From Defluviibacillus sp043739385 (GTDB lineage Bacteria; Pseudomonadota; Gammaproteobacteria; Burkholderiales; Burkholderiaceae_C): DNA of 49,312 nt. Each line of letters opens with the position of its first letter. Within the stretch, counting starts at the first letter, position 1. The translations under genes were made by a program, and so were the position numbers. Below are positions 25,046 to 33,117 of the stretch, one piece after another. Below the pieces are notes generated by a model. That model saw nothing but the letters and a program-made list of their open reading frames with translations. It made no database searches and had not been told where the DNA came from. The stretch spans positions 1-49,312 of the forward strand of contig JAYUED010000062.1 of the NCBI GenBank assembly GCA_043739385.1. The letters run 5' to 3'.

Positions 25046-26250
25046 TGCTGCAAGTTGATCCAGTCTGAAGCGGGCACCATCTTTTGCTGCTTGAAGTCAG
25101 CGCGGTAAATCCGCCCCACCGGAATGGAGTTGCCCTTGATAGACAACGGCACACCCAAAATACCGCCGGTATCGTAGTTACGGATAGAGCTGAGCGCCGT
25201 TTTCATGTTCTTGCCCGTCAGCTCGTTACCCGCCTCTAAGGTGCGCCGTGCCGCTTCGGTCATCAGCATGGCGCTCAAGAAGCCTTGCATATAACCGGTG
25301 CTTTGGTACTCAGGACGCATCTTTCGGATGCGTTCCAACATAGGCGATTTACCTTCAGTATCGTAGTAATAGCGGTAAGGCATCACGCCCAAGAATCCGT
25401 CCACGTTCGCGCCCATACGCATCACCGTGGTGTTGTCCATACTCCAAAAAGTACCCATGAAAGCGGTCTTCAGGTTCAAGGCCTTGGCTTGGTTGATAAA
25501 TTCAGGAATGGGGGCCGAAACGTAGCCATGAAAAATCGTGAAATCCGGGTCAGCACGGCGCAGTTTGATGACCTCTGCCGAGACGTCCACACTGGCGGGC
25601 GGGGTAACTATCTCGGTAACAAGGTTCAGACCAAGCTTTTTAGTCTCAGCGCGTGCCGCATCAACAGGATCGCGGCCAAACTCGGTATCTGAATAGACCA
25701 GAGCAATCTTGGCACCCGGCTTGGTCTTGGCAATGTATTGCAACAAGATGCTCACCATCTCGCTGTAGTTGGGGCCCACCATGAACTGCAAGGGGTACTT
25801 CTGCACATCGCTGATTTCTTTGGCGAACGAAGCCCCTGTCATCAAGATGTTCTGGTTACGCTCTAACTCAGGATTAACCGTTTTGACAAAAGCGGTCGAA
25901 TCGGCGTAGTAGAGACTGACTTTGTTTTGGCTGGTGATTTTTTTAAATGCAGCCATTGACTGATCTACCTTGTAACCAGTGTCTTCAGGCACGTAACGTA
26001 CCTTGCGACCCTTGATACCTCCGCCTTCATTCAAAATGGTCAGGTAGTCCTTGATGCCCTGGTCGATGCCGATGCCAGCAAAGGCGAACACCCCCGTCAA
26101 GGGAATAGAGCCACCCAAAACAATATCTTCCAGCGGCGCAGCTGAGGTGGCTCTAGGAGCCGTTTTCTGCGCGAGTGCAGCAGGTGTCAGCAGCATGCAG
26201 GCAGCGGCGGCCAGGGATGCAAGGCCAAGTGTTCTGCGAATGTTTTTCAT
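25042..26250 (-). CDS. livK: ABC transporter substrate-binding protein (LivK-like)
   Basis: A 402-aa periplasmic binding protein, type I fold. The signal peptide is at about 1-28 (MKNIRRTLGLASLAAAACML, ending ALAQ). The ligand-binding core begins IVLGGSIPLTGVFAFAGIGI. The start is ATG 26250 with TGGAGA about 6 nt upstream, 26 nt after livM. Proteins of this branch commonly bind aromatic acids or other carboxylates besides branched-chain amino acids. The stop overlaps livF by 4 nt. Confidence 0.93.
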   Translation of the reverse strand: MKNIRRTLGLASLAAAACMLLTPAALAQKTAPRATSAAPLEDIVLGGSIPLTGVFAFAGIGIDQGIKDYLTILNEGGGIKGRKVRYVPEDTGYKVDQSMAAFKKITSQNKVSLYYADSTAFVKTVNPELERNQNILMTGASFAKEISDVQKYPLQFMVGPNYSEMVSILLQYIAKTKPGAKIALVYSDTEFGRDPVDAARAETKKLGLNLVTEIVTPPASVDVSAEVIKLRRADPDFTIFHGYVSAPIPEFINQAKALNLKTAFMGTFWSMDNTTVMRMGANVDGFLGVMPYRYYYDTEGKSPMLERIRKMRPEYQSTGYMQGFLSAMLMTEAARRTLEAGNELTGKNMKTALSSIRNYDTGGILGVPLSIKGNSIPVGRIYRADFKQQKMVPASDWINLQQ

Positions 26251-26276
26251 GGGTGTCTCCAGGTTGAATTGCAGGG

Positions 26277-27326
26277 TCAGGTACGGAAGGGCCACAGGTG
26301 AAAGAGTCGGCGTAAGCGTCGCCATACTTCCGCCAGTCCGTGCGGCTCAAAAATCAAAAACAAGACAATCATCAAGCCGAACACGATGGTGCGTACCGGC
26401 GACAAAATCAGGGCAGCATTACCTCCGAATGCCGCCACGGGCAGCCATCCGACGATGAGCTTGAGCAACTCAGGTACCAGCGTCATGAACACCGCCCCCA
26501 AAATGCTGCCCAAAAGACTTCCCATACCCCCAACGATGACGGCGGCGAGAAAGAAAATTGACATCAGCAATGGAAAACTCTCCGGCGTGACAGCGCGAAA
26601 AAAGTAAGCGAACAAGCCGCCCGCCACACCTGCGTAAAACGAAGAAATGGCAAAAGACAGCAGCTTGTAGTGCAGTAGCGAAATACCCAGCACTTCAGCT
26701 GAGATATCGCGGTCACGTATCGCAATGAAGGCACGGCCAATGCGGGTTCGGAACAAGTTTGCAGAGCCCAAAAGCATCAAAACAGCGATCGGCACGATCA
26801 CCCAATACAGCTTGAAAGAATTGTCCAGCTCGATGCCAAACAGCTTGGCTGGTGGCACGTTCAGGCCTCCACCGCCACCCGTCAAACTGCTGAAATGTGA
26901 AAAGATGAAGTGCGCTATGACCCCTGCTGCAATCGTGGCAATCGCCAAGTACAAGCCTTTTACGCGCAAAGAAGGCAGACCCACTAACAAACCCACCAGC
27001 ATCGCAACACCACCACCCAGCAGCAGGTTGAGTAAAAAAGGCGTGCCAAAGCGAATCTGCAAAATAGCCACGGTGTACGCGCCTATACCCATGAAGGCAG
27101 CTTGACCCAAGCTCACCAGTCCGGTGTATCCCGTCAAAATATTCAGCCCCGTGGTGCTGGCGATGTTGATGGCGACGAGACACGCCAAATACAACCAATA
27201 TTCGCTTGCGACAAAAGGAAAAGCGCATAGCGCCAACGCCAGTACACCCAACCACACATGCTGCGTGCGACTGTCAAACAGCGCAGCGTCACCCGCGTAA
27301 CTTTCTTTAGCAGAGCCTATACGCAT
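26277..27326 (-). CDS. livM: ABC transporter permease (LivM-like)
   Basis: A 349-aa inner-membrane permease with about ten hydrophobic segments. It carries the LivM-typical GLNILTGYTGLVSLGQAAFMG (about 59-79) and the EAA-like loop IGRAFIAIRDRDISAEVLGI (about 214-233), which contacts the ATPases. The start ATG overlaps the livH stop by one base (TGATG). It pairs with LivH. Confidence 0.94.
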   Translation of the reverse strand: MRIGSAKESYAGDAALFDSRTQHVWLGVLALALCAFPFVASEYWLYLACLVAINIASTTGLNILTGYTGLVSLGQAAFMGIGAYTVAILQIRFGTPFLLNLLLGGGVAMLVGLLVGLPSLRVKGLYLAIATIAAGVIAHFIFSHFSSLTGGGGGLNVPPAKLFGIELDNSFKLYWVIVPIAVLMLLGSANLFRTRIGRAFIAIRDRDISAEVLGISLLHYKLLSFAISSFYAGVAGGLFAYFFRAVTPESFPLLMSIFFLAAVIVGGMGSLLGSILGAVFMTLVPELLKLIVGWLPVAAFGGNAALILSPVRTIVFGLMIVLFLIFEPHGLAEVWRRLRRLFHLWPFRT

Positions 27327-28210
27327 CAGAGTCTCTCTATCTCGTGAGTGCCAAACAACCCGTAGGGGCGAACCATCAAAATCAGTACCAGCAAGCTGAA
27401 GGTGGCCAGTATTTTGTACTCACCGCCCAGATAAAACCCTGTAAGGGCTTCAATCAACCCCACCGCCAGGCCGCCCACCAGTGCGCCCAGCACACTGTCG
27501 AGTCCACCGAAAATGACAACCACCAACACCGACAAACCAAACACCCCCATCGCTGAGGACAAGCCACCAATCGAGCCCACCACAATGCCTGCCACCCCCG
27601 CAATCATGGCTGCGGCGACCCAGGCCAGCGAGAACACGCGAGGCACGTTGATCCCCATCGAATAGGCAGCCGCCTGGTCAGACGCCGTAGCCCGCAGCGC
27701 CACGCCCCCACGCCAAAACCGGAACACCAGCAGCACCAGCGCAATCAACACCACCGCAATCCAGAAACCATAAAAAATCTTAGGCGAGACAAATGCCTCG
27801 CCAATTTCAATCGGTTTAGACGGTAGAAACTCCGGTAAGCGCTGCTGATCGGCCGTCCAAACCAGCTCCACCAAACCCACCAAAATCGAAGACAAGCCCA
27901 CCGTCACCATGAACGAAGAAATAGGGGCCTCTCCCAGCATAGGCCGGATGATGGTGCGCTCAATCAACGCACCAAACGCACCCGACACCAACAACGTAGC
28001 GGGGATAGCCAGCCAAATTGGCAAGCCCATACCGGTTGAGAAGGCCAGGAAGATGTAAGCGCTGAGCATCAGCATTTCGCCAATGGCGATGTTCACTACG
28101 CGGGTCGCCTTGTAAATCATCACAAACGCCAAACCGGTCAGCGCATACAGGCCACCCGTGCCCAAACCCGCCAAACTGATCTCAAACAAGAGCCACCAGT
28201 CGATGTTCAC
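27326..28210 (-). CDS. livH: ABC transporter permease (LivH-like)
   Basis: A 294-aa inner-membrane permease with about eight hydrophobic segments. It shows the LivH signature GLYALTGLAFVMIYKATRVVN (about 20-40), the coupling loop GVALRATASDQAAAYSMGI (about 170-188), and GGLDSVLGALVGGLAVGLIEAL (about 236-257). It starts with GTG, overlapping the livG stop by 4 nt (GTGA), so it is translated by coupling. Partner of LivM. Confidence 0.94.
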   Translation of the reverse strand: MNIDWWLLFEISLAGLGTGGLYALTGLAFVMIYKATRVVNIAIGEMLMLSAYIFLAFSTGMGLPIWLAIPATLLVSGAFGALIERTIIRPMLGEAPISSFMVTVGLSSILVGLVELVWTADQQRLPEFLPSKPIEIGEAFVSPKIFYGFWIAVVLIALVLLVFRFWRGGVALRATASDQAAAYSMGINVPRVFSLAWVAAAMIAGVAGIVVGSIGGLSSAMGVFGLSVLVVVIFGGLDSVLGALVGGLAVGLIEALTGFYLGGEYKILATFSLLVLILMVRPYGLFGTHEIERL

Positions 28211-29064
28211 CCCATCACCCCCACGCGGCTTTGTGTACCAGCCCGTGCAGCCTGCTGGAAGCGTTGGCGCAATGCTTCAATATTCCCAGAACCGAGATAG
28301 GCTTTGATGACCTCTGGGTTGGTTTGTACTTCGCTGGGCTTGCCATCAGCGATCACCTGGCCAAAGTTCAGCACCACCACGTGGTCCGACAAATCCATCA
28401 CCATGCCCATGTCGTGCTCAACCATCAGCACAGTCACACCCCATTCGCGCCGCACCTCAAGAATGAAACGCGCCATGTCTTCGGTTTCCTCGCGGTTCAT
28501 GCCAGCGACCGGCTCGTCCAACAACAGTAGCTTGGGCTTCATGGCCAACGCACGTGCCAATTCGACGCGTTTTTGCAAGCCATAGGAGAGCGCAGACACT
28601 GGCGCCTTGCGAATATGGTCAATTTCCAAAAAATCAATGATGCGTTCTTCGATTTCTTGCCTCAACGCCTCTTCCTCGCGCCGCGCCGCAGGACTGTAAA
28701 ACAAGGCTTGAAGGGGGCCTGTTTTCAGGTGACAGTGGCGTCCCAGCTTGATGTTGTCCAGCACCGTCATACCGCGAAACAAGGCAATATTTTGAAAACT
28801 TCGGGCCAACCCCAAGGCTGCGCGCTTGGGTGGTGCCATGCCTTCGAGAGACTGACCCGCAAAACGAATACTTCCCGCAGCAGGTCGGTAAAACCCAGAG
28901 ATGGTGTTGAAAACTGAAGTCTTGCCCGCGCCATTGGGTCCAATCACCGAGGTGATGGTGCCAGCCGTTACATCAAAACTGACGCCACGCAAAGCCTTCA
29001 CACCGCCAAACGTCAGCGTAAGGTCTTTAACTTCGAGCAATGCAGCGGTTGTCCCAGCGTTCAC
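28207..29064 (-). CDS. livG: ABC transporter ATPase (LivG-like), first gene of the operon
   Basis: A 285-aa ATPase. Walker A is GPNGAGKTS (about 43-51), the signature region is ALSYGLQKRVELARAL, Walker B is LLLLDEPVAGMN, and the His switch is MVEHDM. The signature is SYGLQ where LSGGQ is usual, a normal variant in LivG. The start is GTG 29064, fixed by GGAG 7 nt upstream; a longer TTG frame from 29100 lacks a ribosome site. It follows the promoter at 29136-29164 and leads livG-livH-livM-livK-livF-ligase-tetR-hydratase. Confidence 0.93.
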   Translation of the reverse strand: MNAGTTAALLEVKDLTLTFGGVKALRGVSFDVTAGTITSVIGPNGAGKTSVFNTISGFYRPAAGSIRFAGQSLEGMAPPKRAALGLARSFQNIALFRGMTVLDNIKLGRHCHLKTGPLQALFYSPAARREEEALRQEIEERIIDFLEIDHIRKAPVSALSYGLQKRVELARALAMKPKLLLLDEPVAGMNREETEDMARFILEVRREWGVTVLMVEHDMGMVMDLSDHVVVLNFGQVIADGKPSEVQTNPEVIKAYLGSGNIEALRQRFQQAARAGTQSRVGVMG

Positions 29065-29135
29065 TTTGTCTCCAGACTTTTGAAGGCATAAACGCAGCAC
29101 AACTGACGTTTATCTACTTTGAAGTAACCTAAAGA

Positions 29136-29164
29136 ATCATAAGTAAACCTTTGGTAAATCACAA
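29136..29164 (-). promoter_or_regulatory. Sigma70-type promoter of the liv/acyl-CoA operon
   Basis: Read on the minus strand, TTGTGA (29164-29159) and TATGAT (29141-29136) are separated by exactly 17 nt. Transcription would begin near 29129, about 65 nt before the GTG of livG. The TetR protein encoded in the operon is the likely repressor. Confidence 0.6.
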
Positions 29165-29207
29165 GCCTAGGAATTACCCTGAAGTCGTGACCAGCCGTGC
29201 AATAGCA

Positions 29208-30080
29208 TCAGGCATACAGCTGGTGTGGGTTCTGCGTTAACACCGCCTGCACCACCGCCGCACTACCGCACCCGTCTCCCAGCGCATCCAACAATACCTC
29301 GTGCAAAGCACCATAGTTGGCCCATGATTCTTCGTTGGTACAGGGCCAATCGCTTCCCCACAGCAACTGAGTAGGGCCAAGTTCCCCCATCCAAAGCTGC
29401 GCCATGGCCTTGGCGTTAACCGCACCCAAACGGTAATGGCCGCTGAGCTTGACATACACGCGACGTCCTTGCTGCGTTAACTTGCGCAGCAGCTGCACGG
29501 TACCGTCTTGTTGTTGGGCCGCAAGAGGCTTCGCGAAGTGGTCTAGCACCAGAGGCAGGCCTTTCGGCAGATGGGGCAAGAGCTGGGCTAACACCGCAGG
29601 CAGCGCCCCGGCATCGGTGTGCAATTGCAGATGCCAGCCAAGGCGCAACAAACTGTCCCACAACAGCGGCACCCGACACCAAGGCAGCACATCGTGGCTC
29701 AGCCCGACCAAGTTAAGTCGGATACCACGCACACCTTGCTCGTGTAACTGCTGCAGCTGTATGTCGCTGGTTTGAGGGGTAATCACCACCACACCACGCA
29801 GAGCGGGGTTGTGGGCTAACGCGGACAGCAGCAAGCAGTTGTTGGTGCCTAAAAAACTGGGCTGCACAAGCACGCCTCGCTGCACTCCGCGGACTTGTGC
29901 GAGCGCCGCCCAGTCGGCCAAATCAGCCGTATAGCTAGGCTGGTAGCGAGCGCCTTGCACCGACTGATTGGCATAAAAAATATGAAAGTGCGTATCAACT
30001 GGTACGCTCGGGTTACTGGAAAAACTCGCAGAAAGTCCCATGATAGCTAGCACATTAGAGGAAAATTTATCTTCGTTCAT
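29208..30080 (-). CDS. Amidohydrolase-family metal hydrolase (PDC lactonase-like)
   Basis: A 290-aa TIM-barrel hydrolase of the amidohydrolase-2 group, related to 2-pyrone-4,6-dicarboxylate lactonase. The N-terminal DTHFHIF supplies two metal ligands. GIRLNLVGL, LHTDAG, VLDHFAKP, YVKLSGHYR and WGSDWPCTN follow in family order. The substrate is probably a lactone or a ring-derived carboxylic acid. The ATG at 30080 is chosen; TTG 30089 and ATG 30041 are alternatives and none has a clear ribosome site. It is divergent from the GntR gene, which likely regulates it. The two Bug receptors beyond GntR may capture its substrate. Confidence 0.85.
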   Translation of the reverse strand: MNEDKFSSNVLAIMGLSASFSSNPSVPVDTHFHIFYANQSVQGARYQPSYTADLADWAALAQVRGVQRGVLVQPSFLGTNNCLLLSALAHNPALRGVVVITPQTSDIQLQQLHEQGVRGIRLNLVGLSHDVLPWCRVPLLWDSLLRLGWHLQLHTDAGALPAVLAQLLPHLPKGLPLVLDHFAKPLAAQQQDGTVQLLRKLTQQGRRVYVKLSGHYRLGAVNAKAMAQLWMGELGPTQLLWGSDWPCTNEESWANYGALHEVLLDALGDGCGSAAVVQAVLTQNPHQLYA

Positions 30081-30082
30081 TT

Positions 30083-30118
30083 TTGACAATGTCGTCTTAT
30101 TGACTTATATTTTAGTCA
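30083..30118 (+). promoter_or_regulatory. Near-consensus promoter of the gntR-Bug operon with overlapping operator
   Basis: TTGACA (30083-30088) and TATATT (30106-30111) are 17 nt apart. The -10 box is enclosed by the inverted repeat TGACT (30101-30105) and AGTCA (30114-30118). A wider pair, GTCTT (30094-30098) and AAGAC (30124-30128), is nested around it. An operator over the -10 box is the expected site for repression by the GntR protein just downstream. Confidence 0.6.
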
Positions 30119-30147
30119 TCTAGAAGACTGCATAAATAAAACTTTTA

Positions 30148-30939
30148 ATGACAATTAAAACATTATCAAACCCCAAAAATTCCACCTCCTATTTTGAGGC
30201 AAATACTTCAATGGTGCAGCCAAAAATAGATGGACAAAGTCGCTACGGCTGGCTGGCTGCCATGCTGCGGGCCCGAATTACGCAGGGTGAATGGGTGCCT
30301 GGAAGTGCCCTGCCTGCGGAGGCGGCGCTGGCCAAGCAGCTAGGGGTGGCCTTAGGCACGATGCGCCAGTCCATTGCGGTGCTGGTGGCAGAGGGCTTGC
30401 TGGAACGCCAGCATGGGCGCGGTACGTTTGTGCGCGCTGGGCTGGGTGGGGCATCCATGCTGCGGTTCTTTCGTTTTCGCCACGGCGGTGATTTAGCAGC
30501 GGTGCCCGCCTCGCAAATCCTAAAACGCAGTTACATGAAGGCGAATGCCCAAACAGCAGAGGCATTGGGTCTGGAGGCGGGAGCGCTGGTGCTTTCATTG
30601 CTGCGCTTGCGCAGCCTGGGCGGTGAACCTTGCCTACTGGAACAACTTTGGCTCCCTTTGCCGACCTTCGAACCCCTGGCAGCGTCTGACACCTCCGAAT
30701 GGGATGACCTGCTTTACCCCATGTACCAACGCGTTTGTGGCATCACCGTCCATCGCGCTGAAGACACGTTGCGCTTTGATGTACTGAGCGCCACCCAAGC
30801 CCGCCACTTGGGCCTGGACGCTGCTGCACCCTGCGTACGTGTAGAGCGCCGGGCCTTTGACATGACGGGCCAGTGCATCGAACGCCGTTGCACCTGGGGC
30901 GATGCCCACGCGTTTAACTACACCTTGAACATCCATTGA
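30148..30939 (+). CDS. GntR-family regulator (HutC/UTRA type)
   Basis: A 263-aa repressor. The winged helix-turn-helix runs at about 33-97 (YGWLAAMLRARITQGEWVPG, then LPAEAALAKQLGVALGTMRQ and LLERQHGRGTFV). A UTRA ligand-binding domain follows at about 118-258 (LRSLGGEPCLLEQLWLP). It is divergent from the amidohydrolase gene and overlaps the frame of the first Bug receptor by sequence context. The promoter carries an inverted repeat over its -10 box, so autorepression is likely. The ligand is unknown, presumably the substrate of the cluster. The start is the first ATG; ATG at codon 22 is possible. Confidence 0.92.
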   Translation: MTIKTLSNPKNSTSYFEANTSMVQPKIDGQSRYGWLAAMLRARITQGEWVPGSALPAEAALAKQLGVALGTMRQSIAVLVAEGLLERQHGRGTFVRAGLGGASMLRFFRFRHGGDLAAVPASQILKRSYMKANAQTAEALGLEAGALVLSLLRLRSLGGEPCLLEQLWLPLPTFEPLAASDTSEWDDLLYPMYQRVCGITVHRAEDTLRFDVLSATQARHLGLDAAAPCVRVERRAFDMTGQCIERRCTWGDAHAFNYTLNIH

Positions 30940-30947
30940 GGCACCCC

Positions 30948-32012
30948 TTGATCTTTTCACTGCACCCACCGCTTTCACAGTCTTCCGCTTTTACAACCTC
31001 TCCCGCTTCCTCAAAACCAGCCACAAGCTTCTCGCTCGTACGCCGCCGGCTGCTGCAATCCACAGCCGTCACGCTGGGCGCACCATGGCTCAACACGCAA
31101 GCAGCAGAAGGCATTGCCGAGGGGCGCCCCATCACGCTGGTGGTGTCCTACCCGGCTGGTGGTGGTGCAGATTTGGTAGCCCGAATGATCGCGCCCAAAC
31201 TGGCCGCCGCGCTGGGTCAAAACGTGGTGGTGGACAACAAACCTGGTGCCAGCGGTCAGCTAGCGGCAAGTCTGGTGGCCCGTGCTAAGCCTGATGGCGG
31301 GACATTGCTGATCGATGCGTCTTCGTTCGCCGTCAATCCCTCGCTGTTCCCTAAGCTGCCGTATGACAGCGACACCGCGTTCACGCCCTTGGGGATCGTG
31401 GCACTGTTCCCCAACGTGCTGGTCTGCACCGCCAGTTTTGAAGCCAAAAGTGTCAAAGACGTGATTCGCCTCGCCAAGGCCAAACCCCACCAACTGGCCT
31501 ACGCCTCATCAGGCAACGGCTCAGCGCAGCATCTGGCGGGCGTCCTGTTTGAGCAGCAAGCTGGTGTGAATTTGCTGCACGTGCCGTACAAAGGCGGCGG
31601 CCCAGCGATGAACGACGTGATGGCTGGGCAAGTACCCTTGTTCTTTGCCAATGTGGCGTCGTCTGTAGGTGTTATTCAATCTGGCAAGCTGCGCGCCTTG
31701 GCAGTCACCAGCCGCCGTCACGCACGCTCGTTGCCCGACATAGCGACAATGGAGGAAGTGGGTGTTCCAGGCTACGAAGTTAACGAATGGAACCCCATCT
31801 TGGCCCCAGCTGGCCTTCCCTTGGCGGTCAAAGCACGGCTACAAGCCGCCATCCGCACCACGTTGGCTGACGCAGAAGTGCTGGGACGAATCCGTGCGCT
31901 GAGTGGCGAACTGCTGCCGGACAACTCAGATAGCGCAATAGCCGCCTACTTGCAGTCACAAAAAGCCCAATGGGCACGCTTGGTGCGCAACCGAAAAATC
32001 ACCGTGGATTAA
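30948..32012 (+). CDS. Bug/TctC-family receptor with Tat-like signal
   Basis: A periplasmic solute receptor of about 354 aa. The mature core begins PITLVVSYPAGGGADLVARM and includes VVVDNKPGASGQLAA and LHVPYKGGGP. The N-terminus is long. An Arg-rich motif LVRRRLLQS is followed by a short hydrophobic stretch (TAVTLGAPWL), a Tat-like signal that is unusual for this family, whose members mostly use Sec. No ATG precedes the core. TTG 30948 is chosen because GAGG lies 6 nt upstream; TTG 30936 would overlap the gntR stop. It is followed 38 nt later by a second receptor. Confidence 0.88.
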   Translation: MIFSLHPPLSQSSAFTTSPASSKPATSFSLVRRRLLQSTAVTLGAPWLNTQAAEGIAEGRPITLVVSYPAGGGADLVARMIAPKLAAALGQNVVVDNKPGASGQLAASLVARAKPDGGTLLIDASSFAVNPSLFPKLPYDSDTAFTPLGIVALFPNVLVCTASFEAKSVKDVIRLAKAKPHQLAYASSGNGSAQHLAGVLFEQQAGVNLLHVPYKGGGPAMNDVMAGQVPLFFANVASSVGVIQSGKLRALAVTSRRHARSLPDIATMEEVGVPGYEVNEWNPILAPAGLPLAVKARLQAAIRTTLADAEVLGRIRALSGELLPDNSDSAIAAYLQSQKAQWARLVRNRKITVD

Positions 32013-32050
32013 CCACCCACTGGCCCACCGAACATCAAACTGACCTTCCC

Positions 32051-33103
32051 ATGTCCGAACGCTACCTTAACAACCGTACAAACCTTACCAACCTTGCGAG
32101 CAACCCCAGCACGTTGTACCGCCGCCTCTTTATCGCTCAAGGGCTGGCAGCGGGCCTGCCACTGTCTTTGCTCAGCGGGATGTCACACGCACAAAGCACT
32201 TGGCCCAACAAACCCCTGCGCTTGGTCGTACCGTTTGCCCCCGGTGGCAGCTCAGAAATCGTGGCACGTTCTGTCGCAGGTGAAATGAGCAAAACCATTG
32301 GTCAAAGTGTTTTTGTAGACAACAAACCCGGTGGCGCTGGCAACATTGCGATGCAGGAAGTTGCCCATTCCGAAGACGGCCATACGCTGGTGCTGGGTCA
32401 TATCGGCACGCTAGCAGTCAACCCCTTTATTTTCCCCAAGCTCCCTTACGACGCCGCCAAGGATTTCATCCCCGTCACCCTGCTCTCCAAGGTGCCCAGC
32501 CTGTATGTGGTGAACCCCAACGTACCCGCAACCAACCTCAAAGAGTTCATCGCCTACGCCAAAAAGAATCCTGGCAAACTGAACTATGGCTCAGCTGGCA
32601 ATGGCAGTGCGGGGCACCTCGCGTTTGAATATTTGAAGATGGCGTCTGACGTGTTCATGCTGCATGTTCCCTACCGTGGCACGGGCCCCATGCTGACCGA
32701 TTTACTGGCTGGTCGCCTCGAGGCCGCCGCCGTAGGTGCGCCCGCGCTGATGCAATTCATCAAAGCGGGCAAGCTACGTTGTATCGCGACCGGCACGGCC
32801 CAACGTCTGCCGCAGTTGCCTGACGTACCCACCGTGGCCGAGCAGGGCTACAAAGGCTTTGAAATGACGCAGTGGTACGGTTTGTTAGCCCCCAGCAAAT
32901 GGCCCAAAGCCAACGTGGCAAAGCTGGAAGCCGAGGCCATCAAAGCCACACGCGGTACCGTGGTCAAAGACAAACTCTCTGCCGACACCGCCCTCGCGGT
33001 AGGCAACACGGGGCTTGAGTTTGAGGCGTTCATCAAGTCCGAACAAGCCCGCTGGAAAGTGGTCATTACCCGGGCCCAAATCAAGGCCGAAGGTCTGGGC
33101 TAA
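32051..33103 (+). CDS. Bug/TctC-family periplasmic solute receptor
   Basis: A 350-aa receptor. The N-terminus carries YRRLFIAQGLAAGLPLSLL and ends SHAQ, a signal with a twin-Arg pair. The Bug core includes LRLVVPFAPGGSSEIVARS, FVDNKPGGAGNIA, NPFIFPKLPYD and LHVPYRGTGP. It is a clear paralogue of the receptor just upstream (same NP-FPKLPYD and NYGSAGNGS-type motifs), probably an old tandem duplication with different ligands. The start is ATG 32051; no strong ribosome site is seen, so coupling to the previous gene is likely. No TctAB genes are nearby. Confidence 0.92.
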   Translation: MSERYLNNRTNLTNLASNPSTLYRRLFIAQGLAAGLPLSLLSGMSHAQSTWPNKPLRLVVPFAPGGSSEIVARSVAGEMSKTIGQSVFVDNKPGGAGNIAMQEVAHSEDGHTLVLGHIGTLAVNPFIFPKLPYDAAKDFIPVTLLSKVPSLYVVNPNVPATNLKEFIAYAKKNPGKLNYGSAGNGSAGHLAFEYLKMASDVFMLHVPYRGTGPMLTDLLAGRLEAAAVGAPALMQFIKAGKLRCIATGTAQRLPQLPDVPTVAEQGYKGFEMTQWYGLLAPSKWPKANVAKLEAEAIKATRGTVVKDKLSADTALAVGNTGLEFEAFIKSEQARWKVVITRAQIKAEGLG

Positions 33104-33117
33104 TACGGTAGCCCAGC

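Noticed and set aside
28375..28395. A CACGTGG sequence inside livG considered as parS.
   Set aside because: Flanking bases do not match and it is far from the partitioning cluster.
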